The notes under the pieces: generated by a model
The model's database searches: none
Told to the model about the DNA's origin: nothing
What the model saw: only the letters and a program-made list of their open reading frames with translations
Shown here: piece after piece, positions 44,701 through 59,700 of the stretch
How positions within the stretch are numbered: position 1 is the first letter of the stretch
Layout of the letters: each line of letters begins with the position of its first letter
NCBI GenBank assembly: GCA_031841125.1
Contig: CM063114.1
Location: 496,001-560,000 of the forward strand
Length of the DNA stretch: 64,000 nt
From: Acanthococcus lagerstroemiae
Taxonomy: Eukaryota; Arthropoda; Insecta; Hemiptera; Eriococcidae
Reading direction: 5' to 3'
Translations under genes and position numbers: made by a program

Positions 44701-47700
44701 ATTTCTCAGGTTGCTGTTAAGGATCAGCTCAGTAGCCTCATTTTTATAGCCAAAGTGAGAATTTTACTGAGCACTATCCCTTTAACTTCACCGAGTGCTG
44801 GATACTCGAGTCCCAGTGCTTCGCGTCTTATCCCGGCTATTGCTGGACATTGACATACGATATGGAACGAGGTTTCTTCCTGATGTTCTCCACAGTACCC
44901 ACAGGAGCCACTTTTCACCACTCCTATTTTATACCACAAGTGTTTTGTGGCCCCATGACCAGTTAGTAGTCCAAATTATTCTAACGCGGTAGCTATTTAA
45001 TTCAACACCGTTCAACATCGTGAGTCTTCGTCTTCCTCTTGGTGGTTTTCCAATAATTTTTCCCTGTATTGCTACCCGGAAAATTTCTTCCATTTTTTTT
45101 TGCGTTTTCGATTATATACTTACATAGGTATTCTTTCTTTTTTCTCATAATATCCTCGAGCGGTATTCTTCCGTTGTTCCAGTTCTTCATTATTTTGTAC
45201 TTTGATTTTTAGCGCTTTGTCCGTTTGGTATTTTTGAATTCGCATCACTTTCGATTTACTAGCATTTACTTTCATACTATATTTTTTTTGACTTTTATTC
45301 TTATTCAATCTGTTGACCATGCGCTGTAGTTAGTTGTTGCGCTGTTTCGGCGATGATTACTTTATCGTCAGCGCAGCTCATGCTGCCGATTTTTACACCG
45401 CGTTGACCTCGAATCCATCCCGCTGTAGATCTGCATTTTTCTCTATTCTTTCGGCATGCAGGTTGAATAATCTTGGCAATAGAACACATCCTTGCCTTAA
45501 GTACTTCTTTTTCTATCTTGCACGTTTGCCTTTTGTTCCCGGAACAACTTCTTGATTATCTGGATGTCTTCCCTGTCTACATTGCATTCTTTCAGCATTT
45601 GAATCTGTCGAACGTTTTCTCATAATCCACGAAGCACACATACACTGTTCGGTTCACAGTCAGTGCCCTTTGTATGACTGCCTTGAGCAATGCGGATGGC
45701 ATATCCCTTGTACTTCTACTCGAGACGAATCTATATTGCGTTTCGCTTAGGTATCTGTCAATTTTCGTTTCGATCCTACGGTTGACAATGCTGAGAGTAG
45801 TAATTTCAGTGTGTGGCTCATTGAGCTTATAGTGTGGTAGTCAGAGCACTTTTTGGACGCCGCTTTCTTCGGTATGGGTAAGTATGTTGACGTCTTGAAG
45901 TCTTTCGGCAATTCTCCAGTCTTGTAAACTCTATTTAGGAATTTCAGCAGCTTCCTTTTGCCTTCCTAGTCTAAGCATTTTATCATCTCTACTGGTATTT
46001 CATCTGTTCCGCATGCCTTTCTGTTTTTTGCTTTCTTGATTGTCCATTCGAGTTCTTCCATCATGATCTCTAGCGCCTGCACCATTGATTTTTGCATTAC
46101 AGGTTCTTCTGGTCTGTGCGGGTGTTGGTACAGCTCTTCGATGTAGTTTGTCTATCTTCCTTCTGCGTTTTTTCCGCTGACTAATTCGCCCGGTGTGTTT
46201 TCTACCACTGGGGTGGGATCATGTAGCGGTTTTTTTGTTTTGTGTCTTCATCAAATATTTTATTTTTCTATGCATTTCAGGCACTTTTCCTTTCTTTTAC
46301 AGCTCCTCGGTGGTTTTGCACTTTTCTTCGTAGGCTACCACCTTTTCTTCGTTTCCCGACATTTTTTCTGTATCGCTTTGTTTTTCGTTTGGTATTCTGC
46401 GCGGTCACTATCTCGTACTTCTCTTCTTTCTTTAATCATCTGCATCATTTCGTCGGTCATCCATCTCTGGTTTTTCCAAGCGTCGGGTCGTTTTTCTATG
46501 ACCTCTTTTGCAGTGTCTTCAGCGCTATTTTCCAGCTGTCCCATTCATCCTCTACGTTTGTTTCCCTTGCTGTTTCTAAGTCCGCCATCTTCTCTTGAAA
46601 TTTTTTCGCGAACGTTTTCTTATTTTCTTTTTTCCTCAGCGGTGTCAAGTCCATCACCTTCCTGCTTCATTTTCTTCTCCGATCGACTTTTAGGTTTATC
46701 TTACACTTTGCAACTACATAGCATGACGTGGTCTGTGTTGCAGTCCGCAGCTGGGTACGTATGACAGTTTTGGATCGCATTTTTATATCTTTCATTAACC
46801 AGTATGTAGTCGATCTGATTTTTCGTTCTGTTTCCTAGACTTTTCCATGTATACAGCCTTCTTGGGTGATGCTGGAACTGGGTGTTAGCTATTACCGTTC
46901 CCCTGCACTTCACAAACTCAAAATCAGCCTGGAGCCTCGTTCATCTCGTTCTCCCAATCCGAAGCCGCCGCTTCCTCCTCCTGCGTTCGCATTGAAGTCG
47001 CTCATTACAAAAGTCGGACATCCATACGTTGCCCTCCTGAAAGCTCTCTCGATGTCTCCGTAGAACCCTTCTACGGCGTCGTCGGCCGCATCGCACATCG
47101 GTGCATATACCTGGATCAGGTTCAGCGCTTTTGGTTTCATGCCCATCTTCACGAGCAATACTCTGTCGGATATTGGAATAGTTTCCTCGATTGCTACGCT
47201 GAGTTCTTTCTTCATCAGTATTCCTACTCCTCGTTCGTGTTCTTCACCACCTGAGTAAATCAGTTTATATCGGTATCTTTTAATTTTTCCGTACCCTGGT
47301 AGTCTCGTCTCGGTCATTCCAAGTATGCCCACAAATTCAGTCTTCCTGCTTCCATTGTTACATTCTCTATTTTTCCGGCTTGATACCGCGTTCTTACGTT
47401 CCACATCGCCACTATCCTACATTGTTTTTCCTTACGACCATGTTTCCGCCTTTTTATTTTTCCTCCGCATGTTCTTCGCACCCTTTCCGGCTGCACTGGC
47501 GGATAGTGCTCGGCCTGACGGAGCAGACTAGGGGCCATATCATTGTTGTCGTTAATCATGGTCGTCCTGAGGGAAGTTATACTGCAGTGGTTCCCCCTTG
47601 CCTTCTGCAGGATTTTCTGTCAGGGTTTTCTCCCTTAGCCGAAGGGTCTAGTTTTAAGGCGCTGGTGACTCACCTACACACGCCAAAACGAAGTTTTGCC

Positions 47701-50700
47701 CGGGCCAGGTTACGCGTGTGTGCTAGTGGTTTGCAGGGTGTTAGTGCAGTCGGTATTCTGATGACGGTATTTAATGGTGTTGCCGCATTCGGCTTACGGC
47801 ACGCCTCAGTCTTTACCACCAGCAAGAGGAGAGGATTTTGCTTTAGCTTCCATCATCGGCACCAAGCTTACCGAAGATGGAATTATCACCCCGCACGACG
47901 TGGACGCGCAGAATCACCCTTTAGTTATGGCTATTCGTTTCGTCGCTGGTGGGACATGCACCATATGGCAATTGAGCGACTACTACCTAGAGAACTGGCT
48001 CTAGCAGCTATAACCTGTAGCCCTGCTTAAAAAACAAGAAAATAAAAAAAAATACCATAACTGAATCAAGAGCGTTGCTTATCGTGTTAACGAGAAGAAC
48101 AATAATCCACTATTTCTCAACAATCTTTCGATTATTTAGGTGCTGTTCATCCAATTGGATACCGAAATATATATCAAATTAGTTCACGAATAAACTACAT
48201 CAATCTGAATGCGAGGCAGTTTAGTCATATAGAAGTCCCCTAATCTCCTACTAGTTCATACAGATGTAATTCTAAAATTTCATAGGTATATCTATTATTA
48301 TCTGTATATATTTATAGTTCTTTTCAGTCGTTTGTAGCAGCAGAGTCGAGCATTCGACTCGCATGAAAAGACATTTACCGGTATATTGATATGAAAATCT
48401 GAAAATGTAAACGGTATAGACGGAAATAGCGAGTAGTGAACTACCGGCTGATGATGGGTGCGGTATTCGTCACACAGACCGACTCGCATACCATCCTCTC
48501 ATAGGCACCACCGCATTTCAGCTCACAAACAATAATAGAAACTGCTATACTATTGGATATTTCGTCGTCACGATAGGCCGAAAGTTTCGCATAACTGAAC
48601 CGACGAACGACTTACCTCTTTCGATCCCCGTTCTCGTATCGCATTAATCGGCAATTTTTCAGACACTAAATGTAAATCTAATATGTTCTGCAGAAGATTG
48701 GTATTGTTATTTAGAGCTCTTTCAACGTGCAAATCCTTCCAGGCCGCATTCGAGGGAATGAACAAGGTGATGCCTTGCAGACTATTCAACTTCTGACGAA
48801 AAACGTCGCCAGCGTACCTGAGCTTTTCTTTGAAAATGCTGATCAGTCCATCGGTATTCTAGAAAGTAAATTAACGAAACATATGTTGGGTCATGTAAGA
48901 AGGAATAACCTCTACTCGCATCGACAATTTACTTAATTACTTAAAACGTAGGTATCATTTTTTACCTCGTCGATAAATTGCTGAACTGTCTTGTCGATAA
49001 TCATCAACGGCTGTTTAATTAAGTGCACGACACCGTTTTGTACCGGAATGTTTGGTAATACTATTTCAGACAAGACCGCACCAGCAGGATGAATTATATC
49101 GCCAACCACGGTGTTACTCCGAACGTATCCTAAAATAAATTAAAATAAAATAAAACCGAAGTTAAAAAGATACATACAATAGAAGCTGACGCCCTCTCTC
49201 GAATACACTCATTAATCTACCATTTATTGGCCCAAAACAGGGTATTATTTCGTTTTTCATCGGAACCAATAATGCAGTTGTCATGTGTAACTCTATTTAT
49301 TCTCCATTATGTAGGCCAAAACGGCGAACGATGAAAATGAAAACGACATAATTCTTATCACTAAGAGCAGTCCATATTACCTATAAGGTCTATGACCTAT
49401 ATTCTTACTGAACTGTTTATTTGTCGACATGTTTGTTCGAGATTGGCGGATGAACCATTCGAGCTGAGGGGTTCGTACTTTCTAAACGGGTTCCTATGAA
49501 CTTTGAAAATGTTTTAGACTAAAAAAATTTCAAGTACCCTCGCCACAAAATTGTGCCTCTTATGGATCCCCTAATTTTTTTTATTTAGAAGGTTTCGGAA
49601 GTGTTTTACATTGAACTTCTGTATATTTTGTCAACATTTTGTGGCTATAACTGCCTTCCTTAAGAAATTATTAGAGTATTGAAAATATGATATTTCCAAA
49701 ACGAGCTGAAAATAGCTTATTATTACTTTTACATAGATTTAACGCGATCATAACATACTAGGATATTGTTTCATACTTGTAAATTTTACCAAATAGCTTC
49801 ATACATTCTCTTTTCATTCATCTTCTCTTTCATCTTACCAACATAATTCAAGTCACGTAACGTTGTTTTTACCTATCAGCTTTCTGTTTTCAGAATATAC
49901 ACTGTATTTGGGCGCGTAAAACTGGGCGTATAAGACAAAAACTGTATTCGGGCGCAGAAGTATTAGGGCGCGGCTACAATCGGGTGCAAATAGTTTGGGT
50001 GCGCGGAAAAAATTATGGATACATGTGAAAAATACAGTAAATTTACAAATTGTGCGCGACCCGATTAGGTTGGTGCCTGTGTCTATAATAAACTCCACGA
50101 TTCTTAACAATACCATTATTTACTTCATGAATTCGAGCTTTGCAGCCTTTATTCTTATGGTCACAACGTCAAAAGCCTGTTTCCTGAAAATGATATTAAT
50201 TTTCTTTCAGGCTTGTTGAATATGATGCATTCAGTTAATGTATAATGCGGCGGCCACACCAAGAGCTACGCTATGGACGCTACGTCCACGTTGGACGTCC
50301 TTGTTGATCAAAGTAATGTTAAGGTAATGAGAATGGCCACACTGCAGCATGGATGCGTCCATCTGAACGAAGCTACGTTTGGACGCGTAGCTAGCGATCG
50401 CGACGTGTTTGATTTTCCGAGGCGTAGCTGGCATCCCTGTATTCTGATTGGTAGATTTTTCCATAAGAAATAAAAGATGGTCAGAGAAAAACGTAGCATG
50501 GACGTTTATATGTGGCCACCTAAACGGATGGACGTAGCGATCGCTACATCCGATATGGACGTAGCGTCCGTAGCGTAGCTCTTGGTGTGGCCGCCGCATA
50601 AGTGTATATGGATGAGTAGTCGATCAAAAACATAGGTACCTAAAACTATGTTCGCAAGATTTATCTTTTCCTCGCTCGGTTTTAATAAAGAAACCAGTCA

Positions 50701-53700
50701 TTTTCGCGCAACAGTTCACGACTAAAATTAGGTTCATCGTAAAGGTACTCTTTCATTCCTCGTTTTCAAGTTACAAAAGAAAACGGTGACGCATCACATA
50801 TTTCATCTTGCGCCCACCAACGTTTTAACTTGTTTGCGCCCAAAGAATCGGCGCCCAGTTTTATGCGCCCGATCATACGCGCCCAATTACCCGGTCCCGC
50901 ATGCGAGTCCTTCTGCAAGGAGACCCCGAAGCTGCTGACTGCTGATCTAGCAAAAGTTCTATTGGACATTGGTGACGGCAAAATTGCGATTGCGGATGGC
51001 CAAATTTGTTAGCCAGCTCGAATAGGTAGGTATAGTAGGCGTAAATACTATATTGATGACTTGACACTGCTGCATGTGTATACCCTGAGTAACAGAACTT
51101 AAATAAAAAACCTGGCACTTGGCAGTGTGAAAGAGCGATTCTTTGCCTTAGAAACGATATGGTGACCGCCATCAACAACGAACTGCTGAAATATTGGGAA
51201 ACCAAACAAGTGACGTGTAACTTAGTTGATACAGCAATCGATAATGATGGCGCAGTTTACTTCCTCTTGGAATTTTTTTGAATTATTTAGATTTACCCAA
51301 TTTGCCTGAAAACTTAATTGAATACTGATAGAGCAATCGATAATGGTGGCATAGTTAATTTTCCCGTGCAATATTTTTGAATTCTATAAATTTACGCGGT
51401 TCACCTTCCCACATGTTGGAACTGAAAGTTGATGCAACGATCACGCTGTTGTGGAACCCAGATACGCCGCGATTATGCAACGAAACACGGTTGTGAGTAA
51501 CACGTTTCACGTTTGCGGCTGTACGTCATCAAAGCCAAAGTTCTGATTAAATTCGCAATTTGCAACAAAAAAAAAGTAGGTATTTATCCTGACGATTTTA
51601 ATAATACGTATATACCACCGGATTTTGCGTTGTTACAATATCCGAATATTTAATAAGTTATCCTCCTTTGCCGCGACTATTATTAAAGCGCATAAGGACA
51701 GATTTCAAGTGTTCAGGTATGAATTTGGGATCACCTTGTGTTTTACTCGTGGATAGCTATCAGCAACACAATAACCAACATACTTTATCCAGAAGCTTTT
51801 TGGTATCGTAACTTACTACGCTACCAGCGAATTTGAAACATTAATATATCTATGCTCATACGGAATATTTCAATTTTATTCATTAAAAGCCTTCTTTCCT
51901 CTGTCCAAGTAATGCAGATTAGTGGCAAGATTTATATAATGTGCACTGCACCCATTAACACAGGATAGGTATACCTTCGCAGACTTGCATATTTTTAAAC
52001 AGACGTGCGTAAAATAGTACGTAGTCAGTCCCCCAAATCTGAAAAATTAAATTTGAGGGAAATTGTGCACCAAATAATTTGTTTGAGTAGGTAGTAATAA
52101 CTAGAGCTCGGATTTTTATGATTTGTCAAATAATTTTCCTACATTGGAGAAGATCGCGCATATCGTGTAGATCTTTGCGAATCATAACATTCTCAGTAAA
52201 ATGAGCCCAATATGATAGTGCATATTTTACATATTTTAGGTATAAATGCATGTTTTTGCATATTTTAGACGTTTTAAGCGCATATTCGTCAAATTTTGAT
52301 TTTTTTTCCATTTTTCAGTCATATTTTGGAAATTTTGGCCAAAATTTTGATTCACTATTTTTTTTCCCCACTGAAAATGGCAAACCTGAAAAAACCAAGA
52401 AATTCTGAAAAAAAATGTTCGTACTGATACATACATTTAACCTCTTTCTTTCCATTTGTTTAGTTTTCTGCACACTTTTATTCTGTTTTTAAAAAATGAC
52501 CTTCAAATTAAAAAATCCTTTTCAGAGATACCCATATCGATGTTGCATAAAAGTGCATTTTTGCTAGATAAGTGCATATTTTGACGAAAATAAATGCTTG
52601 TTTTATGCGCATAAAACAATTTTTTAAGCGCATGAAAATCCGAGCTCTAGTAATAACTTAGGTTTTCCTGTAATGCGGTATACGAAGCTAGATGCCAATG
52701 TTCTTCCATCTAATCCGCTTTATCTAACTTATTTTAGCCAACTCACTTTAGGTCACCACGGTCTAGATCAGCCGCAAAGTGAGTCAGCTAGAATAAAATT
52801 ATAAATCCGAATAATATTAGTTCAAAAATTTTTTTGGGGACGTGGGAGGTATCACTGACAAACCGAGGGTTCTTTTTTGGAAAGTAGGGAGAAGAAATTT
52901 GAATCTTTTCAACTGAAAGATGTTGGATATCAACGGACAAATAAAATGAAAAAGTTCAAAAATACTTTCAACTGCAGGAGACTTCTTCACTGACGCAAAT
53001 ATTCTCATTTTCGATCCCTTCCATAAGTCTATTAGGTACACGTTTTTCTATAGGCAGGTAACACGAACAAACGGATGCTGATGCTCTTAACTTGATAGGG
53101 TGTAGCAAATTAATAGACAAAATGATACCACATAGTATCATTAGTCGTTACAAACACTATACGTTGCAGAGTTGACCGATCAGCTTAAATACGGATTTTT
53201 TTCCTGAAAATACCTTAGAATTTTCAAAAAGTTACCTACGCTTGCAAGAGACACGAACATTTCAATACATCAGACCTACTCCTTAAAGAATTCCAAGCCA
53301 CGTTGCAGCGAGTTTTTCTCCAGACTTCCTCTGTATTTAATGTTAATACCTTAAAGCATTCGCTCGCATGCCACTAAACTCAAAAAATTTACGGGTACCG
53401 CGAATCTTACTTCTGGAAAAACGCCTCTGTAGGTACACGTACAGTAGTTCTAGCACCTAAATTATAAGTACATATGTATATCGAGTACGTATGTATTTAT
53501 GTACGTGAACGTAATATGTGTACCTACATTGTTCGCTACTTCTAGTTCATTGTAGGAAGAGACAAAAAGAAATCGGTAAATCATCTCACTTTTTTTAACG
53601 CCAGTAGAGTCGCCGGTATCACTCGGGAACGATACAACAACTTTTATCGAATCTGAAAAGGCGGCTGTGCTGAAGACTGCATTTTCTGGCGTCGGATTCA

Positions 53701-56700
53701 AAAATAAGGCGTTGCCATAAATAACGTGCGCGTCGATTACTTTTTCGTCCAAATTCTCAGCTCGAGATTTCTTCTGAAATAAAATCATATCATTACTCGG
53801 TGTCTCGATATGTTTTCCGAGTTTCAGAAACGGAGTCAGAAGAAGGTTTGACGAGATTAGCCCTCCCCCTCCCCGGAAAATTAAATACCTACTAAGTTGT
53901 GTAACAAATTTCTCCAACTTTACGGCAAAATGAGCAAATGACACGAACCGGTTTGCTTATTTCGTGACAAATTGTGAAAATTCTGAGAATTACTCACGCC
54001 TTTTCCGCCGAAATATCACTATCTCCCCCTCTGCATATTTGTTAGACTCGACTTTTTTGTTTACGTATATTCGTAGAGAGATACATATTCGCTGATACAG
54101 CTATCGCGCAATGTTACCGAATACTAACCAAAAGCGAATCGTCAATTGGAATCAAGTAAGTGTTAGGACCGCTGTTTCTGAAATTCTCCGTTCTGTTCAT
54201 TGGCTGAACCCGACTGGCAAATTTACTGGAAATAAGAACCAAAGTGATAAGAAGTAGTATCTACAGAGGAATACGTTTGGGAATCACGCATGTCTAGGCG
54301 AATAAGAAAATTAACGTGGTTATAAATGAAATCCTTTTTCTAGGAAAGGATGGTTATAAGCTCGAGATAGTTTTACTTAAATTGCTGCGAATTAAATAAT
54401 ATTTGTGCGAAGATGAGAGAAGAGGGCGTCCTAATTTTTCAAACAACAAACACGATAATTTTGCTTTTAGCTAGAACAATGTTGAGATCGGTAAGAGGAC
54501 ATACATATAATTCATTTAGTTTGTCAATTAAGTAAGTTTGTTTAAGTACATTCAAAATTTTCTACGGTAATAAGTACAAAAAAAAAATCTCTGCAATTTT
54601 GCTAAAGAATACTTCGAGAGGGCAACTTTGCCAACAGACCCAAATAAGAGTATTTGGGAGAAATCCATACACACACTTTTCGAATAAATTCCTGTTTTTA
54701 AGCGATAAATGGTTTCCGCATACTGTTGGAAAGGTAGTATTACCAATACATTAGTTCGTGAAATACCAAAAATTTCTGGGTCTTGACCGTATAGTTTGTC
54801 AACAGACGACTTCGTACGAATTACCTACTCATAGAATGGCGAATAGGGCGATAAATACGAACCTCACTTGATACGAGCCCAACATATAACTGGAAGAACT
54901 CTCCAACAGTCCCATTGCGTTCGGACTAATCTTCTGAGAATCATAAACTTTCAGTCTGAGATGTTGCAGAACTTCATCTACAACGTGCAAAACCTAAAGA
55001 CAAAAAGAAAAAATTAATTTTCATCAATATCGACGCACGGGTACTCTTGAGATGCTATTGCATATGGAAAATTCAATAGGAGAAGTGCAACACACACGAG
55101 TGCAGTAAGTTGAAATAAAAATAATGACTATTTCTTAATTTTTTTAATATATAATATATATATTTTTTTTTTACTGCGAACACTGTCAACCAGTTGGAAG
55201 TTCGGTACCCAAGTTACGAGGGCATATGATACAAGATACCTATGCATCTCTATTATAATATGTGGAAACGAGTTGCCTCGACAGTACTCATTCGGACATT
55301 ATGTTAAAATGCTAGACAGAATTTAGCGACTACAACGTGCGTGCAAACAATTAAAATGTCTATAGTTACTCAAACTGTCACTTCCAGGGACTACACAATG
55401 CAGTTTCGAAATTCCCTAATGTACTGGTACTTGTTCAAATCTTCAAAATCCGAGCAGCCCACCGAGAAAATTTCCCAGATAGGATCAACACACCTTCGTT
55501 GGTAGGTATGATTACTTAATATGTTACTCACAGATCCCCAGATGATCGAGGAGAAGGAATAATAAAAGTGTGAAATTAAAATACGGACCTAAGCATTTTC
55601 GTTCAGGAGGGTAAAAACGGTAACAGATACGAAGTTTTGATAGTGAAATAGGTAATATTTTTTTCGATGCGGGGAAAATTCTTTCAAACTGCTTACAAAA
55701 CCTAATTCGTAGTTTTTAAGGCGAAAAAGAGGTCATGGTCGAGAACAATGATGAATAAATGAAAGGGCGAAAGCATCGTCGTTTCCCGAATATACCTATT
55801 TTAGAGTTAACTAGGGGGCTTTGCCCCCTGACGGCTTCGCGGCCCAACCCCCCCGCCGTCACTCGCTTCGCTCGTGCCGGCCTTACTCGGCGCTTCGCGC
55901 CTCGTCCGTGTGGTCTGAAACTTTTGTTCCTGAGTTGAGATTTGCTTTATGCTTCTTTTGCTCCCCCTCTATCAGCAGTCCTCAATCATTCACCACGAAC
56001 CCTCTTCCATCCTTTCTTTATCACGATCCTCCTCCTCCTCCACCACGACCCCGTCGTTGACCATGGTTGCTCTCCGCCTCCACGGTCACACCTCAACAGT
56101 CGCAACCCTCCTCAGCCACAAACTCCTCCCCCACAATGGCCATAGTCCTCCACCTAATCTCCCCTGATCACCCTCTTCCGCCACGAGTGCCCTCCATTAG
56201 GACCACGTCCTTCGACCACCCCACACCACTGTGGCCTTCATTTTTGTTCACATACCACACCCCCCACCAAGACCTCTTCACCCATCAGTATGACCTCCCC
56301 AATGGCGGCCTTAGTCCCTCTCTACAGCCTTCCCCTTCTGCGGGTCCATCGCTCTAAGGCCTCCTCGCTCAACCACCACGAAGATCCCCTGGTCCTCCAA
56401 CCAGGAGCTTCCACCACCATAACCAACCCTCCTCCATGAGAACCCTTCCCTTCAAGACCACCTGCCCGGGACCAGAACCTTCCGCACCAGGGCCTTCATT
56501 CGCCTTCCCGGCCGCCTCTCTCACCAAGGACTTCCTCCTCCATCAGGACCTCTTACACACCATCCCCCCCCCCGAGACCTTTATCTTCCTCTACAGTCCC
56601 CGCCACTGCCGTGGTTTTCCTTCCTTTCAGGAGCTCCCTCTTCCACCATGAGTACCTCTTCCACCATGAGTACCTCTTACACCCCAGGCCTTTATCTACC

Positions 56701-59700
56701 AAAATTTGACTGCACCTCTAGGATCCTCACCCACCACTACCTCCTCCTTCATCAATGGCCACCCTCTCCTACTAAGGATTTCCTCCTCCACGAGGACCTC
56801 TCACCCACCACTACCCCCTGGGCTTCATCTCCCATCAGAGCCCCTGTCCTCACTATGGGCTTCTAACCCCCTTGAAGATCCCTGACCATCTACCCAGGAG
56901 CTCTCACAACCATGACCACCTCTCCCCCGAGCGCCCTTCTCCCTCAAAACCCCACCCCACCGCCAGCCTCTCCCGCACCACGGCCATTTCTCTCCAAGGT
57001 TCCCTCTCTCACCAAGGACTTTCTCCTCTACCAGGTCCTCTTACTCCTGCCCCACCCAGGGCCTTCATCTCTGTCCACAACCCACGCCCCTACAGGGGCT
57101 CTCCTCCCCCTTCAGGAGCTTCTTCCACAACCATGAACCCCCTCCTGAGGGTAGGCTACCCCTGGAAAATTCAGTTATTAAGGGGCCGGGTAGGCAACCT
57201 GCAGCGACTTGTGATCTTGAAGATTATGGGTAATTATGTCATTTTATGCCTTTTAATGTCTTATTATGTCGGTTATGTCTTAAACTTAAAGATCTTTAGA
57301 TAAACAGCATACCTCCAGCTTCCTCAATGCACCCTTCTTATCAAGGATTTCTCACCATGAGACTCCACCCACCATACCCTGGCTTCATCCATCAGACCCT
57401 GTCCTCATATAGCGCTCAACCCCTTGAGATCCTGACCATCCACAGGACTCTCACAACCATGATCACCCTCTCGAGCGCCTTCCCTCAGACGCCACCCCGC
57501 CACACCCCTCCACACCGGGCCATTCTCTCCAAGGTGCCCTCTCTAACCAAGACTTTCTCCTCCACCAGTCCTCTTACTCCCGCCCCACCCAGGGCCTTCA
57601 TCTCGTCCACACCCACGCCCCCAATGGCCCTCTCCCCCTTCAGGATCCTTCCAACCGAACCCCCTCCAGGAGGCTACCCTGGCAAATTGAGCATTAAGGG
57701 GCTGTAGCAACTCAACGAATTGTATCTTGAAGGATTATGATACTTATGTCATTTTAGTCTTTTAGGCCTTATTATTCAGTATGTCTACAACTAGTCCTTT
57801 ATGCCTACAACTGGCCTCTCCCTTGAAGTATTGATCTGCCCCTGCAACTCCAATGGCTTTCCTCCCTCAGGAGCTCTCACAACCGCTACCCCTGGAAAAT
57901 TGAGTAATTAAGGGGCGGGTAGGCAACTGCAGCGACTTGTTATCTTGAAGATTATGGGTAATTATGTCATTTTATGTCTTTTTATGTCTTATTATGTCGG
58001 TTATGTCTTAAAACTTGGAGATCTTTTATATTAGAACAGAGATGTCCTTGAAAGTAGCTTAATCTGCCCCTGCAATTTCGATTTTTAGATTACAACCGCA
58101 CTGGTTTTTACCGGGAGGTCTGCGCGGATTTAAGATATGGAAATGTCTTTTCTTTATGTCTTATTATGTCGGTTATGTCTTAAAACTTGGAGATCTTTTA
58201 TATTAGAACAGATGATGTCCTTGAAAGTAGCTAATCTGCCCCTGCAATTTTTCGGATTTTTAGATAGGCAACCCGCAGTGCGTTTTTTTCCCCCGGCGGC
58301 GGCGGATTTTACTTTTTTAGTATATAGAGAGATATTTTCTGTCCATTTCGAGTTATTCCAATTGTTCTAGGCCAAATTTAAATTTTCTCCGCAACTAACC
58401 TTCTTTTCTAATTTGCTCTCAACCCGAGCCCGGGAATCCGCCCTTTCGAGCATTACCTGAAAGACATCGGGGAGGCTGTTAGGGCTGTCCTTGCCCTCTT
58501 CCCCACCAGGGATGCCATCCCTCCGGTTACTGACGCGATGTTCGAAAGGGTAGTTCCTGTGGCCGGGGGTGCGGTGTCATAGGGGCCACTTTGGCATGTG
58601 TGCATCGCCATACGTCCCACCACACACCAGCCCTCTTCCCTGCCGGCTGAAAAACCGGCCTAGGTCGGAATCTGGCGAGTTGCTACGTGCGCTTGACCCG
58701 GGATCTCCGGATTCCGAGACCAACGCGCCATCCACTCGGCAACCAGACACTTCTCCGAAACTATACCTCGTAATGCTCGTCGTAAGTACAGCCGAGCAAT
58801 GAGGTTAAATGAAATTTTTTCGACTGTCTCAAATTGTGACGAGTGTGTTATGTACGTTCTAACTGTTCTAGACTAAATTAATTATCTATATCCCCTCCCC
58901 CGAGTCGATTCGTTAAACATCTGAAATGGAGCAGATTCCGTAGACGGTAAGTAGTTTTTGAAGTACCAACCTTTCGTTTCGCCGGATCCGGGTGACTGAT
59001 GACCGCCGAACACTCCGGTATAATTCTCGCGTTGTTCACGTAAATATTGTTATCTCGCGTTCGCGTGATAAATAACGGAGCGCTTCCGGGAGCATGAGTG
59101 ACCAGGACTCGAGGTAATTCGTTGAGTCCGTACGGTACGGTCGCTGCAGAGGAAAAATGAAACAGAACATAGGTATACCTTATGTACGCAACGACGTTCG
59201 AGAATGTTTTTAATGAGATGAGCTACGCGAGTAATATTTTGGACACTCTTGGGCTGGGCGAGAGTTCGATAGCATTCGCGTCCTACTGCTGTACTCGTAT
59301 TTCCACCTGCACGGTCTGCGGTGAAATACTTTTACGATACCCTCCGCTTCAAATAACGAATGCCAACACGAGTACGAACGAATTAAGTAAGTGATACGTA
59401 AAATTATAGACACTCACCGATATGGTAGGACAGTAGTTCATCATCTTTGATTCCACTTTTATACTTTTGAAAACCAACATTCTGAGGAGCAAATAAGGTA
59501 ACGCCAGTTTTTTTCAAGTAGAAAGAATTCACTTCGCTCCGTTCGATCATGCCGTAAATCTGCAAAATTTGTAAAATTAAATTAGGGAACAAGACGAGAT
59601 CGGATTTCTTTCCGATTAGCTATAGGTACCTAATCGTTTGAGATACGTACGTACGGATACTCGCGTCAATGGCAACATAAATGGAATGTAGTAGGAGGTT

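Larger units (their letters stand above)
44990..48030 (-). mobile_element. RTE-type non-LTR retrotransposon relic
   Basis: Minus-strand order: a 5' leader (48030 to about 47560); AP endonuclease; linker; RT with a CADDK motif; and a C-terminal end near 45000. Frames are broken in several places, so it is inactive. It lies in the Fas1 intron between exons 8 and 9, in the same transcriptional direction as Fas1. Confidence 0.8.
49130..53589 (-). other. Fas1 intron between exons 6 and 7
   Basis: About 4.5 kb holding the Harbinger MITE, the GGGCGC clusters and the hAT MITE at 52102. No nested gene recognised. Confidence 0.55.

Noticed and set aside
46195..46764. 189-codon plus-strand frame rich in Phe and Ser
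   Set aside because: It is the antisense shadow of the RTE reverse transcriptase relic.
50231..50599. 122-codon minus-strand frame
   Set aside because: It lies entirely within the palindromic Harbinger MITE.
58660..58765. Possible tRNA gene
   Set aside because: Only box A- and B-like words remain and the cloverleaf cannot be drawn; it fits a SINE head.
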